39,749 nucleotides of DNA. Origin: Candidatus Polarisedimenticolaceae bacterium. Lineage in GTDB: Bacteria > Acidobacteriota > Polarisedimenticolia > Polarisedimenticolales > DASRJG01. The translations under genes and the position numbers were made by a program. This document shows positions 17,998-27,203 of this stretch, piece by piece (position 1 is the first letter of the stretch; every line of letters starts with the position of its first letter). The notes below the pieces were generated by a model. The model worked only from the letters and a program-made list of their open reading frames with translations. It was not told where the DNA came from and did no database searches. The stretch spans positions 1 to 39,749 of the forward strand of contig DASUCV010000016.1 in NCBI GenBank assembly GCA_036275915.1, given 5' to 3'.

Positions 17998-18798
17998 CTA
18001 GCTGTTGTCCCCGTCGAGCAGTCTTCCCAGACCGCCGAGGAGCGAACCCTCTTCGCGTCCGCCCCTTCCCGTCTGCGGCGCCGCGGCGTAGATTCGGCCC
18101 GCGAGACGCGAGAGCGGGAGCGACTGGATCCACACCTTGCCGGGCCCGCGCAGCGTCGCGAAGAAGAGACCCTCGCCGCCGAAGAGCGCCGTCTTGACGC
18201 CGCCGATCATCTGGATGTCGTAATCGACGGTCGGGACGAAGCCGACGATGCAACCGGTGTCGATGCGCAGCAGCTCGCCGGGGCCGAGCACGCGCTCCTT
18301 GATCGCTCCGCCCGCGTTCAAGAAGCACCAGCCGTCGCCTTGCAGGCGCTCCATGATGAAGCCTTCTCCGCCGAAGAAGCCGACGCCGAGGCGCTTCTGG
18401 AAGGCGATGCCGAGGCTGACGCCCTTCGCGGCGCAGAGGAACGAGTCCTTCTGGCAGATCAGCTCGCCGCCGATCTCACCGAGGTTCACCGGGATGATCT
18501 TGCCGGGGTAAGGGGCGGCGAAGGCGAGACGCTTCTTCCCCTGCCCTTGGTTCATGAAGGCGGTCATGAACATCGACTCGCCGATGAGGATGCGCTTGCC
18601 CGCGCCGAGGAGGGCGTCCATGAAGCCGCCCGAGGGCTTCGAGCCGTCGCCGAAGATCGTCTGCATCGCGATCCCGTCTTCCATGTACATGAGCCCGCCG
18701 GCTTCGGCGAGCGCCGCTTCCTGCGGGTCGAGCTCGACTTCGACGTACTGCATGTCGTCGCCGAAGATCTCGTAGTCCACCTCGTGCATGTGGGGCAT
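17998..18798 (-). CDS. AIM24 / TIGR00266-family protein
   Basis: 266 aa, glycine-rich beta-solenoid-like family (AIM24) with unknown biochemical role. Characteristic features are an N-terminal strand (YEIFGDDMQYVEVELDPQEAALAEAGGLMYM), the internal GGEGFIMERLQGDGWCFLNAGGAI and the C-terminal GGVKTALFGGEGLFFATLRGPGKVWIQSLPLSRLAGRI, which is diagnostic. ATG 18798 is chosen over 18849 because AAAGGA lies upstream and the conserved domain begins immediately. There is no signal peptide. In this family a Gly/acidic tail after the domain (here GRGGREEGSLLGGLGRLLDGDNS) is common. Confidence 0.88.
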   Translation of the reverse strand: MPHMHEVDYEIFGDDMQYVEVELDPQEAALAEAGGLMYMEDGIAMQTIFGDGSKPSGGFMDALLGAGKRILIGESMFMTAFMNQGQGKKRLAFAAPYPGKIIPVNLGEIGGELICQKDSFLCAAKGVSLGIAFQKRLGVGFFGGEGFIMERLQGDGWCFLNAGGAIKERVLGPGELLRIDTGCIVGFVPTVDYDIQMIGGVKTALFGGEGLFFATLRGPGKVWIQSLPLSRLAGRIYAAAPQTGRGGREEGSLLGGLGRLLDGDNS

Positions 18799-18860
18799 GG
18801 GCGTCCTTTCGCGGCGCTCTCGTGGGCGCCGTCGGCGGATTGTACGCAAGCGGCTTCAGG

Positions 18861-18878
18861 CGGTTCCCGAGAGAACCG
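18861..18878. terminator. Hairpin between the SGNH hydrolase and AIM24-like genes
   Basis: CGGTTC-6-GAACCG forms a 6-bp stem with a 6-nt loop, 32 nt after the stop of the SGNH gene (minus strand). There is no U-tract, so termination is only a possibility. Confidence 0.3.
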
Positions 18879-18883
18879 TAGCG

Positions 18884-18907
18884 GAGTTTCGGAAGCTGTC
18901 CCTCTTC
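18884..18907. repeat. Family B palindromic repeat, single-arm remnant
   Basis: GAGTTTCGGAAGCTGTCC-CTCTTC matches one arm of the copies at 32071-32095 and 34612-34636 except for one missing C. The other arm is absent. It abuts the stop codon of the SGNH hydrolase gene (18910-18912). Confidence 0.8.
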
Positions 18908-18909
18908 TC

Positions 18910-21036
18910 TTAGTTACACACGCTCTGGCTGCGATCGATCTCGGTGAGATCGGAGCGGGTGCCGGCGGGCGATTCGACGTTGTCGACATGGGCGGTGACG
19001 AGGATGTAGGCGTCGACGCCGGGCTGCTGCCCGGGCCCGAAGGCGACCTCGAGGCGGCCGCCGCCGGCATCTTGCGTCGTCGCCGCGCACGACGGGGCGA
19101 CCGGCCCATTCGTGCCGTGGTCGTACGCGCCGCTCCTGAGCGTGTCGAGGCGTCCCCAGTAGACGTTGTAGCGCTGCGCCGAGGCGAGCGGGTTGAACGC
19201 GACGTCGATCGTGCCGTCGGGGAGCTTGGCCTCGGTGAGGTTCGTCACCTCTCCCGGGCGCGGCTTCTGCCAGCCGTAGAGATCGAGCCACGCCGCGTCC
19301 AGCTCGACCTGATACGCATCGCCTGCGGTGCTCGCCACGGGGGCGGACACGACGCGGATCGCGGTCGTCGCGATGTCGGAGCGCGTGATCGCCGGCCAGT
19401 CGTACTCCCCCGCGCCGGGCGGGAGCGCCGGGTTCTTCGTCAGCGTCGCGGAGACCTCGCGGAGCGTGGGGACGTTGGGCAGCGCCAGGAGCTTCTCCGT
19501 CGGATAGTCGGCGTTCGAGGCAGGCTGGTTCGGGCCGCCGCCGCCGACGATCGGCGTGTAGAAGTTCCAGTTCGTCGTCGTGTAGCTGTAGCCGGCCGGC
19601 GCGCGAAACGTGCCGGTCGGCGACGCCTCGATGCGGTAGAAATCGTCGGTGACGGTGCCGGAGGTGCGATAGCGCACGCCGGCGACGACCTTCACGATCT
19701 GGTCCTCGTCGTAGTAGTCGGGGAAGCCGGTGACGCGAACCTCCTCCTGGCCGATGCCGAGCTGGATCGACGCGGTCGCGCCGCCGTCGGCGTCGTCGAA
19801 GGCGGCCGACGGGTTCGCCACGGTGCCGCCGTTCGCCGCCTGCGACTTCGTCGGCAGGAGGCGGCGGATGCGCTTGAGGTAGCCGTAGTTGGCGTTCGTG
19901 ATCGAGGTGCGCTGGGTCCCGGTGTCCTTCGGCCCGAGGTTGGCACCGCCCCCCGCTTCCCACACCTTCTCGCGGATGATCGTGTAGCCGGTCATCGTGG
20001 GATGGATGTCGTCGAGGTTGAAGGCGTCGCGGCAGATCATCCCGTCGAAGCCGGTGCACTGGACGTTCTGGTCTTCGTGCGCGAACTCGGCGGCGACCTC
20101 GTTGACCGACGCGCGGCGCGCCTGGCCCCACGCGAGATCGCGGAGGATGCGGTTGACGATCGGCAGCCACGCCCGGTGGAAGGCGGTCGAGTCTCCCGAG
20201 TAGCAGTTGTAGGCGAGGTTGTCGTAAAGGGTGTTGAGCGAGATGTCGGCACCGGGGATCTGCGAGGTGAAGGCCGAGAGGACCTCTTGCAGGTTCTCGC
20301 GCGAGTCGAGAATCTCGTCGACCGCCTTGTTGATCTGGGCCTGCGTCGGCGTCCCCGAAGGGTCCACGTCCCGCAGATCGTTCCCGATCATCGAGATCGT
20401 GATCAGGGATGGCGGCGGGACCATCGCCATCACGCGGAAGACGTTGTTGTTGTCCGCCGTGTCGTCGACGAGGAGGTCGTCGGTCTTCTGTCCGCTCACC
20501 GCCGCCTGGTCGAGGGCCACCGTGATTCCACCCGTACAGCCGAGCCGGCTCTGCTCCTGCTTCGCGTAGTAGAACGACGACGTGTCGAAGCAGACGTTGA
20601 AGTTCGCGGCGATGCTGTCCCCCATCGCGGTGTAGCGGTAACTCCCCGTCTTGAGGGCCCCAATCGCATGGTCGAACTTCGCGAACCGCGAGAAGCCGAC
20701 CGGTACCACGTAGCCGGGCGTCGGAACGCTGACCGAGTCGAAGCGGGAGAACGAGCCGCGCCAGCCCGCGGGATCGGCGGCCAGGATGAGGTAGCAGCCG
20801 TTCCCCGGCGAAAACGCGAACTTGCCGTCGGCCCCGGTCGTGACCGCCTGATCGAACGCGCCCCCGACGTCGCGCGTCCCGTAGACCTCGACCTGGACGG
20901 ACGGGAGCGAGGGCTCGCCGGCGTCCTGGATCCCGTTCCCGTTCCGGTCGTCGAACGCCGTCCCCGAAACCGATTGTCCCCAGGCGGGAACCGACGCGGC
21001 GAGGACGAGCCCCAGCACGACCACCTTCGACGTCAT
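18910..21036 (-). CDS. Secreted SGNH/GDSL-type hydrolase with SdrD-B-like and C-terminal beta domains
   Basis: 708 aa with a signal peptide (residues 1-20). Residues 22-125 are an SdrD-B/collagen-binding-B-like domain opening with the acidic, probably calcium-binding loop DDRNGNGIQDAGEP (29-42). The SGNH esterase/lipase domain carries block I MGDSIAANFN (S141), block III GND (N219) and block V DDIHP (D342, H345), with G182 a possible block II oxyanion residue; all catalytic positions are present. Residues of about 430-708 form beta-rich C-terminal domains, including a fibronectin-like segment near the end. It probably acts on extracellular esters. The ribosome site GGGGGAG precedes the ATG. 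Confidence 0.85.
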   Translation of the reverse strand: MTSKVVVLGLVLAASVPAWGQSVSGTAFDDRNGNGIQDAGEPSLPSVQVEVYGTRDVGGAFDQAVTTGADGKFAFSPGNGCYLILAADPAGWRGSFSRFDSVSVPTPGYVVPVGFSRFAKFDHAIGALKTGSYRYTAMGDSIAANFNVCFDTSSFYYAKQEQSRLGCTGGITVALDQAAVSGQKTDDLLVDDTADNNNVFRVMAMVPPPSLITISMIGNDLRDVDPSGTPTQAQINKAVDEILDSRENLQEVLSAFTSQIPGADISLNTLYDNLAYNCYSGDSTAFHRAWLPIVNRILRDLAWGQARRASVNEVAAEFAHEDQNVQCTGFDGMICRDAFNLDDIHPTMTGYTIIREKVWEAGGGANLGPKDTGTQRTSITNANYGYLKRIRRLLPTKSQAANGGTVANPSAAFDDADGGATASIQLGIGQEEVRVTGFPDYYDEDQIVKVVAGVRYRTSGTVTDDFYRIEASPTGTFRAPAGYSYTTTNWNFYTPIVGGGGPNQPASNADYPTEKLLALPNVPTLREVSATLTKNPALPPGAGEYDWPAITRSDIATTAIRVVSAPVASTAGDAYQVELDAAWLDLYGWQKPRPGEVTNLTEAKLPDGTIDVAFNPLASAQRYNVYWGRLDTLRSGAYDHGTNGPVAPSCAATTQDAGGGRLEVAFGPGQQPGVDAYILVTAHVDNVESPAGTRSDLTEIDRSQSVCN

Positions 21037-21103
21037 GGAATCTCCCCCGATGCCCCCTTCACTTATACGCTAATCTGGCGAGCGGTTCGGGAGGATTGCT
21101 TCG
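21037..21103. promoter_or_regulatory. Divergent promoter region, SGNH hydrolase / SDR
   Basis: 67 nt between divergent genes. The minus strand has TATAAG (21067-21062), about 25 nt before the SGNH ATG. The plus strand has TAATCT (21071-21076), and GGGAGGA (21089-21095) serves as ribosome site before ATG 21104. The -35 boxes are unclear for both. Confidence 0.35.
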
Positions 21104-21877
21104 ATGCCATCGCGATTGGCCGGCCAGGTCGTCCTCGTCACCGGAGCGTCGAGCGGAATCGGCGCCGCCACCGCCCGCGGGTTCGCCGCGGAAGGGGCCA
21201 AAGTCGCGATCCTGGCGCGGCGCTGCGACCGGCTCCTAGCGATGGAGCGCGAGCTCCGGACGGCCGGGGCCGCCGCCATCCTGACCCTCGAGGTCGACGT
21301 CCGCGACGCCGACGCCGTCGCGAGGGCGATCGACGGCCTCCCCCCGGGATGGAAGGAGATCGAGGTCCTCGTCAACAACGCCGGGCTCTCACGCGGCCTC
21401 GACAAGCTCCAGGAGGGCTCGCTCGCCGACTGGAACGAGATGATCGATACCAACGTCAAAGGGTTGCTGCACGTGGACCGCGCCGTCGTGCCGCACATGG
21501 TCGCGCGTAAGCGCGGTCTCGTGATTCACTTGGGCTCGATCGCGGGGCGCCAGGTGTATCCGATGGGCAACGTCTACTGCGCGAGCAAGCACGCCGTCCG
21601 CGCCCTCACCGAGGGTCTGCGGATGGACGTGCTCGGCACCGGGGTGCGGGTCGCCAGCGTCGACCCCGGCCTCGTCGTCACCGAGTTCTCGAACGTCCGC
21701 TTCCACGGCGACGACGCGCGCGCCGCGGCGGTCTACAAGGGGATGACCCCCCTCACGCCGGAGGACGTCGCCGAGATCATCCTCTTCATCGCGACGCGCC
21801 CCGCTCACGTCACGCTCGCCGAGGCGGTCGTGCTCCCCACCGACCAGGCGTCGGCGATCCACGTGCACCGCTCGTGA
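21104..21877 (+). CDS. Short-chain dehydrogenase, YdfG-like
   Basis: 257 aa classical SDR, NAD(P)-dependent. It has the cofactor loop TGASSGIG (13-20), NNAG (91-94) and the catalytic S145, Y158 and K162 (YCASK). The ARR after beta-2 (residues 38-40) suggests NADP. The C-terminal block [26 protein letters not shown]...LTPEDVAE, with TRPAHV, is that of YdfG-type 3-hydroxy acid / serine dehydrogenases, which reduce malonic or methylglyoxal-like semialdehydes. It is coupled to the next gene by a GTGA overlap although the products seem unrelated. Confidence 0.92.
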   Translation: MPSRLAGQVVLVTGASSGIGAATARGFAAEGAKVAILARRCDRLLAMERELRTAGAAAILTLEVDVRDADAVARAIDGLPPGWKEIEVLVNNAGLSRGLDKLQEGSLADWNEMIDTNVKGLLHVDRAVVPHMVARKRGLVIHLGSIAGRQVYPMGNVYCASKHAVRALTEGLRMDVLGTGVRVASVDPGLVVTEFSNVRFHGDDARAAAVYKGMTPLTPEDVAEIILFIATRPAHVTLAEAVVLPTDQASAIHVHRS

Positions 21878-23964
21878 GGCCGGGCCGCGCGGCCGCGATC
21901 GTCCTTGCCGCGGCCCTCGCCGGCGGCGTACCCGCGGCCGACGACGCCGAGAAGCCGAAGGAGGTCGGCCTCATGGAGCGGGCGTCGACGCGCCTCGCGC
22001 AGCTCGACGTCACCGTGAGCGGGTCCAAGGAGGCGATCCGCAACCTCTCGATCGCCGACTTCGAGGTCCGCCTCAACGACAAGCTCGTCTCGGGCCTGAT
22101 CGTCGACGACCTGTGCCTCCCGGCTGGGACCGCGGCCACGGCGCCTGCTCCGGCACCCGCGCCGGCGCCGGGCGACAAGGCGGCGGCTCCTCCGCCCGCG
22201 CCGCGCGGGCCCGGCGCGAGCTACCTGTTCTACTTCGACATGCCGCATCTCACGCAGGGCGGGCGCCGCGGCGCCATCGACGCCGCGCGGTCGATGCTGC
22301 CGAAGCTCCTCACCGGCGGCAACCGCGCGATGCTCGTCGTGAACGCCGGCGAGCTCAAGACGCTCGTCCTCTTGACGGACGATCTCAAGTCTCTCGAGGA
22401 TGCGCTCGAGAAGATGATCAACGACCCGAAGCTCTTCGATGCCTACGCGGCCACCGAGGACAAGCGGCTCGCCGACATCAACCACGAGATGTCGATCAGC
22501 ATCGACGCCGCGGTCACGCTCGCGACCCGCTACGCCTCCGAGGAGCGCTTCCAGCAAGAGCGCGACCTTCGCCGCTTGAGCATGGTGCTCGGCCGGTTCG
22601 CCGACGTCGATCCACCGAAGGCGGCGCTCTACTTCGCCGACACGATGCGGCAGAACCCCGGCGAGCACTACCTCTCCTACTTCAGCGGATCGGTGATGCA
22701 GAACTCGAACGGCGTCCCGCAGCCGGGGCCGGCGAAGATCCTGAACGACGCGGCGACCGGCTCCCTTCCGCTCGATCGCGTCATGAACGAGGCGTCTTCG
22801 TACGGCGTGCGGTTCTACACCGTCGAAGGACAGGGCATCACGGGGCCCGACTCGTCGATCCTCTCGATGAGCTCCCCGTCCCGCCCGGGCAGCAACGGCA
22901 TGGCGAACCAGGCGATGCCCACCGCATCCACGCAGCGGACGCGCGACGCGCAGGAGACGCTGAGCTCGCTCGCCGCCGAGACTGGCGGACGCTCGTTCCT
23001 GAACGGTGTCGCGCCCGCGAAGATGGCATCCCAGATCACCGACGACATGTCGTGCGTCTACCTGCTCAGCTTCGATCCCAGGGGGTTCCCGCAGGACAAG
23101 CCGCTCGCGGTCGCCGTCACGGTCAAGAGGCCCAAGGTCAAGGTCGCGGTGCGTGGCCGCCTCGTCATCCAGAGCGAGGAATCGCGTCTCACCGCGCGCG
23201 TCCTCTCGGCGTTCGCGACCGGCCACGAGACCGCCGGGACCACGGTCCTCCGTGCCGGGATCGTGCCGGTGTCCTACACCGACGGGCACTTCAAGGCGCG
23301 CGTCCAGGTCGCCGTCCCGGGCTCCGTGGTGCCCGACGCGACGTGGGACCTCGGTGCCTCCCTCGTGACGAAGGGGGCCGTGTGGGAGGACGGCTCGGGG
23401 CGGGTCGAGGTGAAGCAGCCCGGCGTTCCCGTCGCCTTCGAGCGCGACATGGAGTTCGCCCCGGGCGAGTTCGAGCTGGTCGCGGTCGCCCACGAGGTGA
23501 CGACCGACACCTTGCTCTCCCACCAGACCTCCGGGAAGTTCCCCGACGTCGACGTCGATCGCGCCTCGGTCGCGCCGATCGCGGTGAGCCAGCAAGCGCG
23601 CGGCGGCTTCCTCAGGAACGGCACCTCGCTCACGCAGGGGGCGCTCATCGTCCCCGACGGCGAGCCGTTGCAGCCCGGCGTCCCGACGGCGATCATCGCG
23701 CTCGTCTGCCGTGCGAAGGATCAGAAGAGCCGCCTCACCGTGTCGCGGACCCTGATCGGCGAGAAGGAGACTCCGGTCGGCACCACCGACCTCGAGCTGG
23801 GGAAGGACGAACGTTGCGGCCAGATCGTCGACCTGATTCCGGCGAAGTTCCTGGGCCCCGGGGCCTATCGCTTCACGATCGCGGTCTCGTCCCAGGGGAC
23901 CGAGCTGGCGCGGAGCGAGCGCGCGCTCGTCGTGCCGGAGAAGCCGCCGGCCGCCGGCTCCTGA
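21874..23964 (+). CDS. Exported VWFA-related acidobacterial-type protein
   Basis: 696 aa. Signal peptide (residues 1-21), then an Ig-like strand region ([31 protein letters not shown]), a Pro/Ala linker (85-110), and a degenerate von Willebrand A-like domain. That domain runs from [14 protein letters not shown] (here FDMPH in place of DxSxS, so the MIDAS site looks incomplete), through [20 protein letters not shown], to the late [14 protein letters not shown] and CVYLLSFDP. The C-terminal 250 residues are beta-rich. This layout is that of the VWFA-related family expanded in Acidobacteriota. Function unknown, probably extracytoplasmic. The start is GTG, overlapping the SDR stop. Confidence 0.85.
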   Translation: MRPGRAAAIVLAAALAGGVPAADDAEKPKEVGLMERASTRLAQLDVTVSGSKEAIRNLSIADFEVRLNDKLVSGLIVDDLCLPAGTAATAPAPAPAPAPGDKAAAPPPAPRGPGASYLFYFDMPHLTQGGRRGAIDAARSMLPKLLTGGNRAMLVVNAGELKTLVLLTDDLKSLEDALEKMINDPKLFDAYAATEDKRLADINHEMSISIDAAVTLATRYASEERFQQERDLRRLSMVLGRFADVDPPKAALYFADTMRQNPGEHYLSYFSGSVMQNSNGVPQPGPAKILNDAATGSLPLDRVMNEASSYGVRFYTVEGQGITGPDSSILSMSSPSRPGSNGMANQAMPTASTQRTRDAQETLSSLAAETGGRSFLNGVAPAKMASQITDDMSCVYLLSFDPRGFPQDKPLAVAVTVKRPKVKVAVRGRLVIQSEESRLTARVLSAFATGHETAGTTVLRAGIVPVSYTDGHFKARVQVAVPGSVVPDATWDLGASLVTKGAVWEDGSGRVEVKQPGVPVAFERDMEFAPGEFELVAVAHEVTTDTLLSHQTSGKFPDVDVDRASVAPIAVSQQARGGFLRNGTSLTQGALIVPDGEPLQPGVPTAIIALVCRAKDQKSRLTVSRTLIGEKETPVGTTDLELGKDERCGQIVDLIPAKFLGPGAYRFTIAVSSQGTELARSERALVVPEKPPAAGS

Positions 23965-24017
23965 TCGCGGCGGCCCTCTCGCTCGGCGTGCTAGCCTCGC
24001 GGGGCGAGGCCGAGACG

Positions 24018-26045
24018 ATGTCCCATCCACCAGCGAAGACGGCGAACCACCTCGCCGGCCAGACGAGCCCGTACCTCCTCCAGCACCAGTACAACCCGGT
24101 CGACTGGTACCCGTGGGGCGAGGAGGCGCTCGCGAAGGCGAAGCGCGAGAACAAGCCCATCTTCCTCTCGATCGGCTACGCGGCGTGCCACTGGTGCCAC
24201 GTCATGGAGCACGAGTCGTTCGAGAACGCGGAGATCGCGGCGCTCCTGAACGCATCGTTCGTCGCGATCAAGGTCGACCGCGAGGAGCGGCCCGACCTCG
24301 ACGACGTCTACATGACGGCGGTCCAGATGATGACCGGCCAGGGCGGCTGGCCCTTGAACGTGTTCCTGACGCCGGACGGGCGCCCGTTCTTCGGCGGCAC
24401 CTACTTTCCGCCGGACGATCGCGGCGGGATGCGCGGCTTCCCGGCCGTCCTCGGCCTCATCAAGGATGCGTGGACGACGCGCCACGACGAGGTCGTGGCG
24501 TCCGCGGGCGGGATCGCGAAGCAGCTCGCCTCGGCGCTGACGCCGGCGCCGGTCGCGGCGGACGCGGCGCGCGCGGGCACCGCCGATCAGGCGCGCGCGG
24601 CGGCCGATCTCGCTTCACGCTTCGACGCGAAGTGGGGCGGCTTCGGCGGCGCACCGAAGTTCCCTCCGCACGCGTCGCTCGCCTTGCTCCTGCGCGAGCA
24701 CGCGCTCCGGCACGACGCGTTCCCCCTGAAGATGGTCGAGACGACCCTCGACCGGATGGCCCGCGGCGGGATGTACGACCAGATCGGCGGCGGCTTCGCG
24801 CGTTACTCCACCGACGGCCGCTGGCTCGTTCCCCACTTCGAGAAGATGCTCTACGACCAGGCGCTCCTCGTGCCGGTCTACGTCGACGCCTGGCTCGTCA
24901 CGCGGAACCCGCTCTACCGCCGCGTCGTCCTCGAGACGCTGGACTTCGTGCGCCGCGAGATGACAGCCCCCGAAGGCGGCTTCTACGCCTCGCTCGACGC
25001 CGACAGCGAGGGCCACGAGGGCAAGTTCTACGTGTGGACGCCGGCGGAGATCGTGGCTGTCCTCGGCCCCACGGACGGTCCCTTCTTCTGCGCCACTTAC
25101 GGGATCACGCCGGCGGGCAACTTCGAGGGGAAGAACATCCCCAACCTTCTGGACAAGCCGCTCGACGAGACCCTCGAGGGCCGCGTCGCGCCGATGAAGG
25201 CGAAGCTCCTCGAGGCGCGGTCGCGGCGCGTGCGCCCCGCGACCGACGACAAGGTGCTCACCTCGTGGAACGCGCTCATGATCACGGCCTACGCGCGGGC
25301 CTACCAGGCGTTCGGGCGCGCGGAGGACCTCCGCTCGGCCGAGCGCGCCACCGAATTCTTGAAGACGCGCCTCACGAAGAACGGCCGCCTCCTCGTCTCG
25401 TGGCGCGCGGGTGAGGCGCATCTGAACGCCTACCTCGACGACTACGCCTTCGCGGCGCGCGCCGCGATCGACCTCTACGAATCGTCGTTCGACCCCGCCG
25501 AGCTGACGCGCGCCCGCGCGCTCGCCGCGACGATCCTCGCGCGCTTCGGCGACGGCCACGGCGGCTTCCATTTCACCTCCGACGACCACGAGGCGCTCCT
25601 CGCCCGCTCTCCCAGCGCGTACGACGGCGCGATCCCCGCCGGCTCGGGCGTCGCCGCCGAGGTCTTCGCGCGCCTGGCCGAGCACTTGGGCGGCGAGGAG
25701 ATGAGCAAGGCGCGGGACGGTGTCCTCCGGGCGCTGGCCGCGAGCTGCAAGCGTGCCCCGTCCGCCTTTGCGACGCTCCTCGTCGCCGCGACCTACGCCG
25801 ACGGCCCGGTCATCGAGGTCGCGATCGTCGGCGCCAAGGACGACCCGCGCACCGCGGCGCTCATCGCCGCCTCGCGCAACGCCTACTTCCCCGCGCGCGC
25901 GGTCGCGTGGACCGCAGCGCCGGTCGAGCAGGGCCTTCCGCTCCTCGAGCACAAGACGCTCCTCGCCGGCGCTCCCGCCGCCTACGTCTGCAAGAACCGC
26001 GTGTGCGCGGCGCCGGTCGGCACTCCCGACGCTCTGAAGTGGTGA
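24018..26045 (+). CDS. DUF255 / YyaL-type thioredoxin-fold and glycan-epimerase-fold protein
   Basis: 675 aa from ATG 24018. The N-terminal thioredoxin-like domain (about 5-165) opens with the highly conserved [24 protein letters not shown] region and has the active-site-like C57-H-W-C60-HVMEHESF. The C-terminal alpha/alpha-barrel (about 190-640) resembles N-acylglucosamine 2-epimerase / six-hairpin enzymes, with [41 protein letters not shown] and [13 protein letters not shown]. The family (human SPATA20 homologue) has no firmly established reaction. An upstream in-frame stretch, [20 protein letters not shown], looks like a signal peptide and could be used from a CTG at 23961 that overlaps the previous stop. 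No family member's localisation can be verified here. Confidence 0.92.
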   Translation: MSHPPAKTANHLAGQTSPYLLQHQYNPVDWYPWGEEALAKAKRENKPIFLSIGYAACHWCHVMEHESFENAEIAALLNASFVAIKVDREERPDLDDVYMTAVQMMTGQGGWPLNVFLTPDGRPFFGGTYFPPDDRGGMRGFPAVLGLIKDAWTTRHDEVVASAGGIAKQLASALTPAPVAADAARAGTADQARAAADLASRFDAKWGGFGGAPKFPPHASLALLLREHALRHDAFPLKMVETTLDRMARGGMYDQIGGGFARYSTDGRWLVPHFEKMLYDQALLVPVYVDAWLVTRNPLYRRVVLETLDFVRREMTAPEGGFYASLDADSEGHEGKFYVWTPAEIVAVLGPTDGPFFCATYGITPAGNFEGKNIPNLLDKPLDETLEGRVAPMKAKLLEARSRRVRPATDDKVLTSWNALMITAYARAYQAFGRAEDLRSAERATEFLKTRLTKNGRLLVSWRAGEAHLNAYLDDYAFAARAAIDLYESSFDPAELTRARALAATILARFGDGHGGFHFTSDDHEALLARSPSAYDGAIPAGSGVAAEVFARLAEHLGGEEMSKARDGVLRALAASCKRAPSAFATLLVAATYADGPVIEVAIVGAKDDPRTAALIAASRNAYFPARAVAWTAAPVEQGLPLLEHKTLLAGAPAAYVCKNRVCAAPVGTPDALKW

Positions 26046-26052
26046 TGGAGAT

Positions 26053-26141
26053 AGAAATAAGGGGACAGGTACCGATTTCTCGACTTCAGGAAATCCGTAC
26101 CTGTCCCCTTATTTCTGGAAGAAAAAGCAGAATGTCCCCAT
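26053..26141. repeat. Family A palindromic repeat, left-truncated copy
   Basis: Inner inverted repeat: 27-nt arms 26053-26079 and 26090-26116, one mismatch, 10-nt loop. The right side continues into GGAAGAAAAAGCAGAATGTCCCCAT (26117-26141), identical to the right outer arm of the 29185-29304 copy. The matching left outer arm is missing. It starts 7 nt after the stop of the YyaL-type gene and ends 27 nt before the metallopeptidase start. Confidence 0.9.
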
Positions 26142-26156
26142 AATCCACGTTCGCCT

Positions 26157-26164
26157 AAGGAGGG
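26157..26164 (+). promoter_or_regulatory. Strong ribosome-binding site deciding a CTG start
   Basis: AAGGAGGG is the best Shine-Dalgarno match in this stretch. Five to seven nt further on, the only in-frame candidate start codon is CTG 26169. The nearest canonical start in that frame is GTG 26283, 119 nt away. Confidence 0.5.
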
Positions 26165-26168
26165 CTCT

Positions 26169-27203
26169 CTGGCCGTTCGCAGCCGCCGGGTCGCGTGGGA
26201 GAAGCTCTCCGACGACGACCTGCTCCACGTCCGCATCTGCGATCTCGGCGTCCGCATCCGCGGATCGGATCTCGAGAAGCGGGTGCGCCAGCTCTATCGC
26301 GAGATGGACTCGGTCGGCCTCAAGCTCCGGCCGCTCTGCTTCCTCTCGGATGAGTGGCTGTCGCCGGGCGATCAGGCGGCGATCGGCATCCCGTTCTTCC
26401 TCGCGCACCCGCGCCTCCGTGCGCTCGAGAACCGGATGATGTTCGAGGTCGAGGGCGGCACCAAGGGGTGGTGCCTCAGACTCCTGCGCCACGAAGCCGG
26501 CCACGCGCTCGATCACGCCTACCGCCTCTCGCGCCGCGACGACTGGCGGGAGATGTTCGGCTCGCCGCGCACCAAGTACGCGCCGTACTACTACGAGATC
26601 GATCCCAAGAGCCGCGACTTCGTCCACAACGTCCCCGACCACTACGCCCAGGCTCACCCCGTCGAGGACTTCGCCGAAACCTTCGCCGTGTGGCTCAACC
26701 CCGCCTCGCGCTGGCAAGACCGCTACGCCGACTGGCCGGCGCGGAAGAAGATCCGCTACGTCGACCGCCTCATGAAGGACGTCCGCCGCCGCGCGCTTCC
26801 GAAGAAGAAGCCGGTCGTCGACCGCGACGCCAAGACGATCCAGTCGACCCTCGCGACCTATTACGAGCGCAAGCTTCGCCTCTTCCCGCTCGGCGACCCG
26901 TCGTCGACCGCGCGCGCCCTCAAGCGCATCTTCCGGCCGTCGCGCGCCGCCGAGCCCGATGGCGCCGCCGTCGATTTCATCCGCACCCACAAACGCCCGC
27001 TCGTCGACTCGATCGCGCGCTTCTCGGGCGAGCGCCGGAACCAGGTCGCCCGCGTCGTCGCCGGGCTCGCCCAGATCTGCGACAACCATCGCCTCGTGCT
27101 GCGAGACGCGGAGGAGAAGACGCTCGTCACGATGTCGACCTTCGCGACCACGCTCATCGTCAACCGCCTGCGGCGCCACAGCTACCGGGTGACCGGCCCA
27201 TGA
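26169..27203 (+). CDS. Putative zinc-binding metallopeptidase
   Basis: A cytoplasmic protein with the zinc-protease motif HEAGH (LLRHEAGHALDHAYRL), then a downstream acidic motif HPVEDFAETFAVW whose glutamate is the likely third ligand. It resembles the family named putative zinc-binding metallopeptidase. It is 344 aa from CTG 26169, where HEAGH is residues 108-112, or 306 aa from GTG 26283. CTG is preferred because AAGGAGGG lies just upstream and the extra 38 residues (SDDDLLHVRICDLGVRIRGSDL...) look like conserved protein. It is coupled to the ATP-grasp gene by ATGA and is probably cotranscribed with terC. The substrate is unknown. Confidence 0.8.
   Translation: MAVRSRRVAWEKLSDDDLLHVRICDLGVRIRGSDLEKRVRQLYREMDSVGLKLRPLCFLSDEWLSPGDQAAIGIPFFLAHPRLRALENRMMFEVEGGTKGWCLRLLRHEAGHALDHAYRLSRRDDWREMFGSPRTKYAPYYYEIDPKSRDFVHNVPDHYAQAHPVEDFAETFAVWLNPASRWQDRYADWPARKKIRYVDRLMKDVRRRALPKKKPVVDRDAKTIQSTLATYYERKLRLFPLGDPSSTARALKRIFRPSRAAEPDGAAVDFIRTHKRPLVDSIARFSGERRNQVARVVAGLAQICDNHRLVLRDAEEKTLVTMSTFATTLIVNRLRRHSYRVTGP

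Noticed and set aside
18861-18878. Left arm of the family B remnant
   Set aside because: The CGGTTC/GAACCG hairpin shares no sequence with the family B arm; treated as a separate weak hairpin.
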